Below, one piece after another: positions 53,355 through 64,000 of a stretch of 64,000 bases of DNA (its first letter is position 1; each line of letters starts with the position of its first letter). Location: NCBI GenBank assembly GCA_022702545.1, contig JAHRBC010000001.1:9881286-9945285 (forward strand), read 5' to 3'. The translations under genes and the position numbers were made by a program. Source of the DNA: Phycomyces nitens (lineage: Eukaryota > Mucoromycota > Mucoromycetes > Mucorales > Phycomycetaceae). A model generated the notes under the pieces. It was not told the DNA's origin, made no database searches, and saw only the letters and a program-made list of their open reading frames with translations.

Positions 53355-54236
53355 ATTTTAATAAAGTGGCACGGTTGCCTCTGGTCACACGCAGATTGTC
53401 ATTAAACACGTAATATGGTGCAATGATAAAGAACTGATTACTACTCGGAGGGTACTGGATGAGCCCAACTTGATGCTGAATGTCATCCACATTAACAGCA
53501 TATTTTGGCTGGGTTGTTTGTCCAGTTGAGCTGTGTGACCGCCGTATTACGATTGGCACAGATGAGTCATGGGCTGCTGTACCATGCTCTTTCATCACTT
53601 CAACGAATGCCAGAAAGTGCGGTGTGCCATCAACCTCTTTATGCTCAAAATAAAATTCCACGGTGCCAACAAACCAGCTTTGAATAGTTATATTGCGACG
53701 GCTAGATAAAAATATAAAAAATGCGAGTGATCTCTATTTTGTATTTTGACTAATACCAATACTCACTTTCTGTATGGACAGGTGAACATCACATGATGAT
53801 TGCCACGTCTGGTCTCGTTTTTTATTCTTCGGTACATACATGAAGCATGCACGGTTGAATTTTTCCAAAGACAAGAAGCAACAACAATCGTTGGGTCATC
53901 AAGTTCAATACTGTTCATAACACTGTTTCACACATAGTACTTTGCCAAAGTATTCTTGGCAACAGGGCTGCTGACACCTTCCATGTCATCATCATTCAAG
54001 CTGGCATGTCAGTTGAATGGCTCCCATAGCTGGGGAGCACTTACACCATCTGGAAGATCTAAGAAACTTGCTTCATTATATGTGGACGGCTGACTTGTAC
54101 AAGGATAATTCTGAGAGCTGTTTGCTGAACTGACAAAGTTATGAACAGCAAAGTGCTCAACAAGCAAACTGGCGTTTCTACTGCCCTTTGACCTCGACCT
54201 GATAGGCTTGGAGTATACTCCAATTACTCTTTCCAT
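53355..54236 (-). pseudogene. A4 transposase C-terminal remnant
   Basis: It matches the A1 last exons from MERVIGVYSKPI to RVTRGNRATLL. The shared TGA follows WEPFN at about 54009. The normal stop after ATL is altered (TTATTAAAAT where A2 has TTATAAAA), so the frame runs on a further 18 codons. The catalytic Asp regions are absent. Confidence 0.78.
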
Positions 54237-54364
54237 GGATAGGTAAGAGATTATTTGACTAATAATAACAATAGCAGCGAAGACACTTCTTGGTCAATGA
54301 TGACAAAATCAACGTACCTGTCATCAATGATTGTGGCCAGTGAGGCACGGCTAGGACAATAGCC

Positions 54365-54765
54365 CTCCACATTTACAAGTGCAAAAGAATGTGGTGTGCC
54401 AAGAATCTTCTTCAAGACACCTTTAAGAGTGCAAACCAGACTTGTAAGAGAAAAATAGCAGAGAACAGCCAGGCAAGTTTATTAATTAACAAACATTTGA
54501 ATATACATTATAATTAATACAATATTTTTATTATGTTATAGCAGGAAAGAGCAAGCAGTTCTTTTCTTTCGGAAGATGAGGTATTTCAAACGGATGACGA
54601 GGCTGAATCCCCAATCATGACAGATGTACTATAAGTTAGAGCTTTTTTGTTGCTCATCTATTCTCAATTTAATATTAATATAATATTTCTACTGTTTGAT
54701 ATAGGTTTACACCACTAGGAATGAGCAATGAGCCTTCATCTAAGAGAAACAGACTAAGTCTTTAA
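54365..54765 (+). pseudogene. A4 accessory-gene C-terminal remnant
   Basis: The exon-2 end (..KCKRMWCAKNLLQDTFKS, to about 54467), exon 3 (about 54545-54631, ..AESPIMTDVL) and exon 4 (about 54705-54764) are recognisable, with the same deletion joint as A2 and A3 and the same GC donor. Confidence 0.65.
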
Positions 54766-56419
54766 TATTCTTTAGGCTGCTCTTATTGGTTGTCTCATAT
54801 TTTTAGTATATGTTTTAGCGCACTTTTTCTTTTCCTCTTTTCCTTTAGCTGTTTTATCTTTGCTTTGGTCCTCTCCTTTGAAATAAAATCGAATAACTCT
54901 CCATCACGTAAGATTGCCACCTTAATAAATGCCCGATTGGCATCTTGTATACCACATCTTCAGCTCTGTTGTTTTTAATCTAGGAATGAAACACACATCT
55001 TGCCCTTTTTCAAGCACCAAAAAAAATGAAATTTTTTTATAGCTGTATTACGCCGAGGTTAGTTTATATTTCTTTTCTTTTCTTTGCTCTACTTTTTGAA
55101 GTAAAACTAAATGACCCTCCCTTATGTAAGGTTGTTAATTACATAAACATCCGATTGGAATCTTGTATACCACATCTTCAGCTCTGCTATCTTTAATCAA
55201 GGAATGAAACACTCATCTCATAATTTTTCAGACACTAAAAAAAGGTGAAAATTTTTTACAGCTATATTACACTAAAGTTTGTCGTTCCCCACCTCCCCAC
55301 CTGGGAATCTCTGTAGAATATGCATATTGTTTTCTTAATGATGTACTCATTCTGCCAACTACCATTATATTCAAATTAGTTTTAAATCTTATGAGCTGAC
55401 TTTACAGCAATATATTTTCTATGGTAAGAATATTATAATATGTTTACACTCTTTAATTAATCATATTGCGCATTCTCTATTCTCCTTCTACTGCATCTAG
55501 TATTTACATCTGTACGTTTCATATAGTGGCATTAATTCAAGAGATGCTTGGTATACCGATTAACAAGCACAATATATACTGGTATGCTATCCAAAACAAT
55601 ATGCTTGGTTTATTTGATCGCTTCATTCTCTGACCACAATATCTTTATAGCAATTGATGAAGACCAAAGGCCTTCCAAGTCATGACAGTGATTCACAACA
55701 AGATGCTCGGCACGCTGATTAACAAGCACAATATATTTGGTTTATTTGATTGCTTCATTCTCTGACCACAATATTTTTATAGCAATCGATGAAGACCAAA
55801 GGTGCTATCCAAGTCATGACAGTGATCCATAACAAGATGCTTGGCACGCTGATTGACAAGCACAATGTATACTGGTATGCTATCCAAAATAATAAGCTCG
55901 GTTTATTTGATTGCTTCATTCTCTGACCACAATATTTTTATAGCAATCGGTGAAGACCAAAGGCCATCCAAGTCATAATAACATGTTGTTGGCATCATGT
56001 ATAGGTTGAGTAAAAGGTTTGTACCATATACGTTTTATAATATTAAATAGTATTTGCTTTTGGTATGTTTCTATATTATTATTATATATATTTTAATATT
56101 ATTTGAAATAAATTGAAATTATAATAAAAAATAAATCATTATTTCAAATAAATGGCAGTAAAAAAAGAATGGGTGCTAGTATATAAAGTAATATAAAAGA
56201 GAGGCTATAGTATATAAAGAAACGATTTTGGTTGGATAAAAAAAATGGTAGCTGTGCCTATTCCTGCCTCATAACTACCCTTTTTTTTCGCACTAAAAAA
56301 ACGGTAACAGCTACCGAAATCGCCTTATACAGAGTCTTTACTACGGTTTTTTTTGGTGGGAAAAAACGGTAGTAATGCTACCAAAACGGTAGTTAGCTAC
56401 CGTTTTTTCCGCCGTAGTG

Positions 56420-56646
56420 CAAGACCTTGCCGATTGGTTTCCCTATATATGTTTCTAAATGTCTCAAGTGTCTTAGATTGCGAATATCTCTTAAGTATAT
56501 TCTACTGGACAATAGCCATCTAAGACATATTAACGTAGCTATACATTTAGCCATAAATCTAAATATATTTTGTATAAATAGTAAAAGGATTTGTATCAAT
56601 AAAAAGCATCTATCGATTACCTAAAAACTATTCTTTGAACTTGACA
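56420..56646 (+). repeat. 5'-truncated LTR fragment next to A4
   Basis: It contains TGTATAAATAGTAAAAGG and TTTGTATCAATAAAAAGCATC, matching the LTR3 promoter segment, and ends GAACTTGACA at 56646. The 5' part is removed at the A4 end. Then 56647-56731 looks like the start of an internal region (ATCCCCAGTGGTATTGATTC) without coding potential. Confidence 0.55.
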
Positions 56647-56731
56647 ATCCCCAGTGGTATTGATTCTGCAACTTAGTTACAAGTGCCACAAAAGAAATAC
56701 CAGATTGATACCTGACACTTGTTTTACCAAA

Positions 56732-57079
56732 TGTCAAGTCTCGACTGGGTGTATCTTGCTAATGCTTGACTTAGATGAGTTTTGCAATAGATCACCACCA
56801 ACTAGGACGTTTAGGATAAATAGGAATATAGAGAATTGAATGCTTTTTTATTGATACAAATCGTTGTAGTATTTATACAGATTTTATAAGTGAAACTATC
56901 TAAACTAATTACTCTTTACTCAAGACACATTGATTATCTCTTTATGAGAGGCGATGAGAATATGTCTTGGTTTTACAAAAAGGGGAACCAATCGGTATAA
57001 CCTTGAAGACATATGTTAAAAGCATTACCGATTGGGTACCTGATTATCTGGGTTATTATTCGCTATGTCAACTCTGACA
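56732..57079 (-). repeat. Solo LTR of the LTR3 family
   Basis: 348 bp, from TGTCAAGTCTCGAC to ..AACTCTGACA, the reverse complement of LTR3 at 37972-38319. The flanks are CAAA on both sides (56728-56731 and 57080-57083), a 4-bp target duplication. It lies about 50 bp from tRNA-Lys. Confidence 0.82.
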
Positions 57080-57097
57080 CAAAATTAGACATGACAC

Positions 57098-57113
57098 TAG
57101 ATCAGGAACGACA
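57098..57113 (+). repeat. Tail of a G2-type LTR
   Basis: AGATCAGGAACGACA equals the last bases of the G2 LTR. It is a small remnant between the solo LTR and the tRNA gene. Confidence 0.45.
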
Positions 57114-57131
57114 TAAATAACAAAAACAAAA

Positions 57132-57203
57132 GCCCAACGGGGGGGTCGAACCCCCAACCTTGAGATTAAGAGTCTCACGCTCTACCGATTGAGCTAGCCG
57201 GGC
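57132..57203 (-). tRNA. tRNA-Lys (anticodon CTT)
   Basis: On minus the sequence starts GCCCGGCTAGCTCAATCGG, has anticodon stem GAGA and loop CTCTTAA (anticodon CTT), T-arm GGGGG/CCCCC with loop TTCGACC, and ends GTTGGGC, pairing with the acceptor 5' strand through two G-T pairs. It has no intron and closely resembles eukaryotic tRNA-Lys(CTT). It is the last gene before the satellite. Confidence 0.95.
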
Positions 57204-57258
57204 TTCACATATTATCGTACATTACCACAATTAATACATTCCGTATGTTAAAATGCTG

Positions 57259-60200
57259 GCTAGGGTTAGGGGATAGGGTTAGGGAATGGTACTAGGGTAT
57301 GGGCTGTGTTTAGGGAATAGGGTTAGGGGATAGGGTTAGGGAATGGTACTAGGGTATGGGCTGTGTTTAGGGAATAGGGTTAGGGGATAGGGTTAGGGAA
57401 TGGTACTAGGGTATGGGCTGTGTTTAGGGAATAGGGTTAGGGGATAGGGTTAGGGAATGGTACTAGGGTATGGGCTGTGTTTAGGGAATAGGGTTAGGGG
57501 ATAGGGTTAGGGAATGGTACTAGGGTATGGGCTGTGTTTAGGGAATAGGGTTAGGGGATAGGGTTAGGGAATGGTACTAGGGTATGGGCTGTGTTTAGGG
57601 AATAGGGTTAGGGGATAGGGTTAGGGAATGGTACTAGGGTATGGGCTGTGTTTAGGGAATAGGGTTAGGGGATAGGGTTAGGGAATGGTACTAGGGTATG
57701 GGCTGTGTTTAGGGAATAGGGTTAGGGGATAGGGTTAGGGAATGGTACTAGGGTATGGGCTGTGTTTAGGGAATAGGGTTAGGGGATAGGGTTAGGGAAT
57801 GGTACTAGGGTATGGGCTGTGTTTAGGGAATAGGGTTAGGGGATAGGGTTAGGGAATGGTACTAGGGTATGGGCTGTGTTTAGGGAATAGGGTTAGGGGA
57901 TAGGGTTAGGGAATGGTACTAGGGTATGGGCTGTGTTTAGGGAATAGGGTTAGGGGATAGGGTTAGGGAATGGTACTAGGGTATGGGCTGTGTTTAGGGA
58001 ATAGGGTTAGGGGATAGGGTTAGGGAATGGTACTAGGGTATGGGCTGTGTTTAGGGAATAGGGTTAGGGGATAGGGTTAGGGAATGGTACTAGGGTATGG
58101 GCTGTGTTTAGGGAATAGGGTTAGGGGATAGGGTTAGGGAATGGTACTAGGGTATGGGCTGTGTTTAGGGAATAGGGTTAGGGGATAGGGTTAGGGAATG
58201 GTACTAGGGTATGGGCTGTGTTTAGGGAATAGGGTTAGGGGATAGGGTTAGGGAATGGTACTAGGGTATGGGCTGTGTTTAGGGAATAGGGTTAGGGGAT
58301 AGGGTTAGGGAATGGTACTAGGGTATGGGCTGTGTTTAGGGAATAGGGTTAGGGATAGGGTTAGGGAATGGTACTAGGGTATGGGCTGTGTTTAGGGAAT
58401 AGGGTTAGGGGATAGGGTTAGGGAATGGTACTAGGGTATGGGCTGTGTTTAGGGAATAGGGTTAGGGGGATAGGGTTAGGGAATGGTACTAGGGTATGGG
58501 CTGTGTTTAGGGAATAGGGTTAGGGGATAGGGTTAGGGAATGGTACTAGGGTATGGGCTGTGTTTAGGGAATAGGGTTAGGGGATAGGGTTAGGGAATGG
58601 TACTAGGGTATGGGCTGTGTTTAGGGAATAGGGTTAGGGGATAGGGTTAGGGAATGGTACTAGGGTATGGGCTGTGTTTAGGGAATAGGGTTAGGGGATA
58701 GGGTTAGGGAATGGTACTAGGGTATGGGCTGTGTTTAGGGAATAGGGTTAGGGGATAGGGTTAGGGGAATGGTACTAGGGTATGGGCTGTGTTTAGGGAA
58801 TAGGGTTAGGGGGATAGGGTTAGGGAATGGTACTAGGGTATGGGCTGTGTTTAGGGAATAGGGTTAGGGGATAGGGTTAGGGAATGGTACTAGGGTATGG
58901 GCTGTGTTTAGGGAATAGGGTTAGGGGATAGGGTTAGGGAATGGTACTAGGGTATGGGCTGTGTTTAGGGAATAGGGTTAGGGGATAGGGTTAGGGAATG
59001 GTACTAGGGTATGGGCTGTGTTTAGGGAATAGGGTTAGGGGATAGGGTTAGGGAATGGTACTAGGGTATGGGCTGTGTTTAGGGAATAGGGTTAGGGGAT
59101 AGGGTTAGGGAATGGTACTAGGGTATGGGCTGTGTTTAGGGAATAGGGTTAGGGGATAGGGTTAGGGAATGGTACTAGGGTATGGGCTGTGTTTAGGGAA
59201 TAGGGTTAGGGGATAGGGTTAGGGAATGGTACTAGGGTATGGGCTGTGTTTAGGGAATAGGGTTAGGGGATAGGGTTAGGGAATGGTACTAGGGTATGGG
59301 CTGTGTTTAGGGAATAGGGTTAGGGATAGGGTTAGGGAATGGTACTAGGTATGGGCTGTGTTTAGGAATAGGGTTAGGGGATAGGGTTAGGGAATGGTAC
59401 TAGGGTATGGGCTGTGTTTAGGGAATAGGGTTAGGGGATAGGGTTAGGGAATGGTACTAGGGTATGGGCTGTGTTTAGGGAATAGGGTTAGGGGATAGGG
59501 TTAGGGAATGGTACTAGGGTATGGGCTGTGTTTAGGGAATAGGGTTAGGGGATAGGGTTAGGGAATGGTACTAGGGTATGGGCTGTGTTTAGGGAATAGG
59601 GTTAGGGGATAGGGTTAGGGGAATGGTACTAGGGTATGGGCTGTGTTTAGGGAATAGGGTTAGGGGGATAGGGTTAGGGAATGGTACTAGGGTATGGGCT
59701 GTGTTTAGGGAATAGGGTTAGGGGGATAGGGTTAGGGAATGGTACTAGGGTATGGGCTGTGTTTAGGGAATAGGGTTAGGGGATAGGGTTAGGGAATGGT
59801 ACTAGGGTATGGGCTGTGTTTAGGGAATAGGGTTAGGGGATAGGGTTAGGGAATGGTACTAGGGTATGGGCTGTGTTTAGGGAATAGGGTTAGGGGATAG
59901 GGTTAGGGAATGGTACTAGGGTATGGGCTGTGTTTAGGGAATAGGGTTAGGGGATAGGGTTAGGGAATGGTACTAGGGTATGGGCTGTGTTTAGGGAATA
60001 GGGTTAGGGATAGGGTTAGGGAATGGTACTAGGGTATGGGCTGTGTTTAGGGAATAGGGTTAGGGGATAGGGTTAGGGAATGGTACTAGGGTATGGGCTG
60101 TGTTTAGGGAATAGGGTTAGGGGATAGGGTTAGGGAATGGTACTAGGGTATGGGCTGTGTTTAGGGAATAGGGTTAGGGGATAGGGTTAGGGAATGGTAC

Positions 60201-63200
60201 TAGGGTATGGGCTGTGTTTAGGGAATAGGGTTAGGGGATAGGGTTAGGGAATGGTACTAGGGTATGGGCTGTGTTTAGGGAATAGGGTTAGGGGATAGGG
60301 TTAGGGAATGGTACTAGGGTATGGGCTGTGTTTAGGGAATAGGGTTAGGGGATAGGGTTAGGAATGGTACTAGGGTATGGGCTGTGTTTAGGGAATAGGG
60401 TTAGGGGATAGGGTTAGGGAATGGTACTAGGGTATGGGCTGTGTTTAGGGAATAGGGTTAGGGGATAGGGTTAGGGAATGGTACTAGGGTATGGGCTGTG
60501 TTTAGGGAATAGGGTTAGGGGGATAGGGTTAGGGAATGGTACTAGGGTATGGGCTGTGTTTAGGGAATAGGGTTAGGGGGATAGGGTTAGGGAATGGTAC
60601 TAGGGTATGGGCTGTGTTTAGGGAATAGGGTTAGGGGGATAGGGTTAGGGAATGGTACTAGGGTATGGGCTGTGTTTAGGGAATAGGGTTAGGGGATAGG
60701 GTTAGGGAATGGTACTAGGGTATGGGCTGTGTTTAGGGAATAGGGTTAGGGGATAGGGTTAGGGAATGGTACTAGGGTATGGGCTGTGTTTAGGGAATAG
60801 GGTTAGGGATAGGGTTAGGGAATGGTACTAGGGTATGGGCTGTGTTTAGGGAATAGGGTTAGGGGATAGGGTTAGGGAATGGTACTAGGGTATGGGCTGT
60901 GTTTAGGGAATAGGGTTAGGGGATAGGGTTAGGGAATGGTACTAGGGTATGGGCTGTGTTTAGGGAATAGGGTTAGGGGATAGGGTTAGGGAATGGTACT
61001 AGGGTATGGGCTGTGTTTAGGGAATAGGGTTAGGGGATAGGGTTAGGGAATGGTACTAGGGTATGGGCTGTGTTTAGGGAATAGGGTTAGGGGATAGGGT
61101 TAGGGAATGGTACTAGGGTATGGGCTGTGTTTAGGGAATAGGGTTAGGGATAGGGTTAGGGAATGGTACTAGGGTATGGGCTGTGTTTAGGGAATAGGGT
61201 TAGGGGATAGGGTTAGGGAATGGTACTAGGGTATGGGCTGTGTTTAGGGGAATAGGGTTAGGGGATAGGGTTAGGGAATGGTACTAGGGTATGGGCTGTG
61301 TTTAGGGAATAGGGTTAGGGATAGGGTTAGGGAATGGTACTAGGGTATGGGCTGTGTTTAGGGAATAGGGTTAGGGGATAGGGTTAGGGAATGGTACTAG
61401 GGTATGGGCTGTGTTTAGGGAATAGGGTTAGGGGATAGGGTTAGGGAATGGTACTAGGGTATGGGCTGTGTTTAGGGAATAGGGTTAGGGGATAGGGTTA
61501 GGGAATGGTACTAGGGTATGGGCTGTGTTTAGGGAATAGGGTTAGGGGATAGGGTTAGGGAATGGTACTAGGGTATGGGCTGTGTTTAGGGAATAGGGTT
61601 AGGGGATAGGGTTAGGGAATGGTACTAGGGTATGGGCTGTGTTTAGGGAATAGGGTTAGGGGATAGGGTTAGGGAATGGTACTAGGGTATGGGCTGTGTT
61701 TAGGGAATAGGGTTAGGGGATAGGGTTAGGGAATGGTACTAGGGTATGGGCTGTGTTTAGGGAATAGGGTTAGGGGATAGGGTTAGGGAATGGTACTAGG
61801 GTATGGGCTGTGTTTAGGGAATAGGGTTAGGGGATAGGGTTAGGGAATGGTACTAGGGTATGGGCTGTGTTTAGGGAATAGGGTTAGGGGATAGGGTTAG
61901 GGAATGGTACTAGGGTATGGGCTGTGTTTAGGGAATAGGGTTAGGGGATAGGGTTAGGGAATGGTACTAGGGTATGGGCTGTGTTTAGGGAATAGGGTTA
62001 GGGGATAGGGTTAGGGAATGGTACTAGGGTATGGGCTGTGTTTAGGGAATAGGGTTAGGGATAGGGTTAGGGAATGGTACTAGGGTATGGGCTGTGTTTA
62101 GGGAATGGTACTAGGGTATGGGCTGTGTTTAGGGAATAGGGTTAGGGGATAGGGTTAGGGAATGGTACTAGGGTATGGGCTGTGTTTAGGGAATAGGGTT
62201 AGGGGATAGGGTTAGGGAATGGTACTAGGGTATGGGCTGTGTTTAGGGGAATAGGGTTAGGGGATAGGGTTAGGGAATGGTACTAGGGTATGGGCTGTGT
62301 TTAGGGGAATAGGGTTAGGGGATAGGGTTAGGGAATGGTACTAGGGTATGGGCTGTGTTTAGGGAATAGGGGTTAGGGGATAGGGTTAGGGAATGGTACT
62401 AGGTATGGGCTGTGTTTAGGGAATAGGGTTAGGGGATAGGGTTAGGGAATGGTACTAGGGTATGGGCTGTGTTTAGGGAATAGGGTTAGGGGATAGGGTT
62501 AGGGAATGGTACTAGGGTATGGGCTGTGTTTAGGGAATAGGGTTAGGGGATAGGGTTAGGGAATGGTACTAGGGTATGGGCTGTGTTTAGGGAATAGGGT
62601 TAGGGGATAGGGTTAGGGGATAGGTTAGAGAATGGTACTAGGGTATGGGCTGTGTTTAGGGAATAGGGTTAGGGGATAGGGTTAGGGAATGGTACTAGGA
62701 GTATGGGCTGTGTTTAGGGAATAGGGTTAGGGGATAGGGTTAGGGAATGGTACTAGGGTATGGGCTGTGTTTAGGGAATAGGGTTAGGGGATAGGGTTAG
62801 GGAATAGGTTAGGGGGATAGGGTTAGGAATGGTACTAGGGTATGGGCTGTGTTTAGGGAATAGGGTTAGTGGGATAGGGTTAGGGAATGGTACTAGGGTT
62901 ATGGGCTGTGTCATTAGGGGAATAGGGTTAGGGATAGGGTTAGAATGGTACTAGGCGGGCTGTGTTTAGAATAGGTTAGGGGGATAGGGTTAGGGAATGG
63001 TACTACTAGGGTATGGGCTGTGTTTTAGGGAATAGGGTTAGGGGATAGGGTTAGGGAATGGTACTAGGGTATGGGCTGTGTTTAGGAAGAATAGGGTTAG
63101 GGGATAGGGTTAGGGAATGGTACTAGGGTATGGGCTTGTGTTTAGGGAATAGGGTTAGGGGATAAGGGTTAGGGAATGGTACTAGAGGGTATGGGCTGTG

Positions 63201-64000
63201 TTTAGGGAATAGGGTTAGGGGGATAGGGTTAGGGGAATGGTACTAGGGTATGGGCTGTGTTTAGGGAATAGGGTTAGGGGATAGGGTTAGGGAATGGTAC
63301 TAGGGTATGGGCTGTGTTTAGGGAATAGGGTTAGGGGATAGGGTTAGGGAATGGTACTAGGGTATGGGCTGTGTTTAGGAATAGGGTTAGGGGATAGGGT
63401 ATAGGGAATGGTACATAGGGTTATGGGCTGTGTTTGTAGGGAATAGGGTTAGGGGGATAGGGTTAGGGGAATGGTACTAGGGTATGGGCTGTGTTTAGGG
63501 AATAGGGTTAGGGGAGATAGGGTTAGTGGAATGGTACTAGGGTATGGGCTGTGTTTAGTGGAATAGGGTTAGGGGGATAGGGTTAGGGGAATGGTACTAG
63601 GGTATGGGCTGTGTTTAGGGAATAGGGTTAGGGGGATAGGGTTAAGGGAATGGTATCATAGGGTATGGGCTGTGTTTAGGGGAATAGGGTTAGGGTGGGA
63701 TAGGGTTAGGGGAAATTTGGTACTAGGGTATGGGCTGTGTTTAGTGGAATAGGGTTAGGGGGATAGGGTTAGGGAATGGTACTAGGGTATGGGCTGTGTT
63801 TAGGGGAATAGTTAGGGATAGGAATAGAATTATAATTTTAGTGACAATAAAGTTTAGGAATAGGTTAGGGATAGGGGTTAGGGGAATGGTACTAGGGTAT
63901 GGGCTGTGTTTAGGGAATAGGGTTAGGGGGATAGGGTTAGGGAATGGTACTAGGGTATGGGCTGTGTTTAGGGAATAGGGTTAGGTGGGATAGGGTTAGG
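57259..64000 (+). repeat. 57-bp telomere-like satellite (>6.7 kb, runs off the window)
   Basis: The unit contains ATAGGGTTAGGGG, GATAGGGTTAGGG, AATGGTACTAGGG and TATGGGCTGTGTTT in that order. Most units are 57 bp; variants of 56 or 58 bp differ in G-run length (GGGA, GGGGA, GGGGGA). About 118 copies fit. TTAGGG recurs twice per unit, but there is no pure TTAGGG run. The G-rich strand runs 5' to 3' towards the right. From about 62790 indels increase, and 63810-63860 holds a short non-repeat interruption. Confidence 0.95.

Larger units (their letters stand above)
52955..56419 (-). mobile_element. A4: internally deleted A-family element
   Basis: The right-type end CACTACGGCGGAAGGACC starts at 52955 and the left-type end ..TTCCGCCGTAGTG finishes at 56419. 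It is colinear with A2 and with inverted A3, including the ~160-bp units (three, 55550-55990) and the left palindrome array (56240-56419). The flanks tta and caa do not match. The left flank is the P4b transposase stop codon; the right flank is LTR-like sequence. Confidence 0.82.

Noticed and set aside
54790..54978. Plus-strand 62-codon hydrophobic ORF in A4
   Set aside because: It is in the non-coding left interior of A elements and is not conserved as an ORF in A2 or A3.
3292..56419. A single giant composite transposon bounded by the outermost A ends
   Set aside because: The outer flanks (ctt and caa) do not match, and the region contains several independent insertions with their own duplications.
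63796..63978. 60-codon ORF in the satellite
   Set aside because: A chance open frame in degenerate satellite units.
57259..64000. CRISPR array
   Set aside because: The repeats are directly adjacent with no unique spacers, and the context is eukaryotic.
57259..64000. Canonical telomere
   Set aside because: TTAGGG occurs only within a 57-bp complex unit; no run of pure TTAGGG is present in the window.

Overview
The window looks like repeat-rich, probably subtelomeric DNA from an early-diverging (Mucoromycota-like) fungus. Three things suggest this: AT-rich DNA with many short GT-AG introns, CMC/Plavaka-type cut-and-paste transposons beside Ty3/gypsy elements (one a chromovirus), and a TTAGGG-containing satellite. 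I see no ordinary host protein gene. The only likely host genes are two tRNAs, tRNA-Gln(TTG) at 37575-37646 and tRNA-Lys(CTT) at 57132-57203.

Two CACTA-like families dominate; the names are mine. The P family begins CACTGG-AAAA and makes 3-bp target duplications. It carries three genes: a Tnp2/Plavaka-like transposase, a convergent accessory protein gene, and a previously unremarked third gene built from micro-exons of 40-75 bp. Copies are P5 (left edge to 22369), P3 (22370-22904), P1 (5269-11542, apparently intact), P2 (28540-35030), P4a (47689-49579) and P4b (50002-52954). The A family begins CACTACGG and has long subterminal arrays of CGGTAG/CTACCG palindromes. It carries a multi-exon transposase and a divergent coiled-coil accessory gene. 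A1 (3292-16254) is the full form; A2 (24063-27128), A3 (43876-47688) and A4 (52955-56419) are deletion derivatives sharing one internal deletion and one nonsense codon.

Layout. From 1 to 22904 the window is a nest: P3 holds P5; P5 holds a PIF/Harbinger remnant and chromovirus G1 (16787-22260, TSD GGTAC); A1 bridges from the Harbinger remnant back into P5 and itself contains P1, which splits the A1 accessory gene. From 22905 to 24062 there is a tyrosine-recombinase remnant and a small MITE-like repeat, then A2. From 27129 to about 37567 there is an array of LTR-like units leading up to tRNA-Gln, interrupted by P2. From 37670 to 43875 there is an inverted LTR, a nested LTR, Ty3/gypsy element G2 and the start of a second tandem G2 copy. 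From 43876 to 56419 come A3, truncated P4a, a 422-bp G2-like pol fragment, truncated P4b and A4. After further LTR remnants and tRNA-Lys, a 57-bp satellite fills 57259-64000, with its G-rich strand pointing right as expected if the chromosome end lies to the right.

How the parts interact: P1 keeps all three genes open and has clean ends, so it could supply functions to P relatives. A1 keeps an open transposase but its accessory gene is broken by P1. A2-A4 must depend on another source. Every A-family end is precise, yet no A copy has matching flanks, and several ends coincide with deletions in the neighbouring element.
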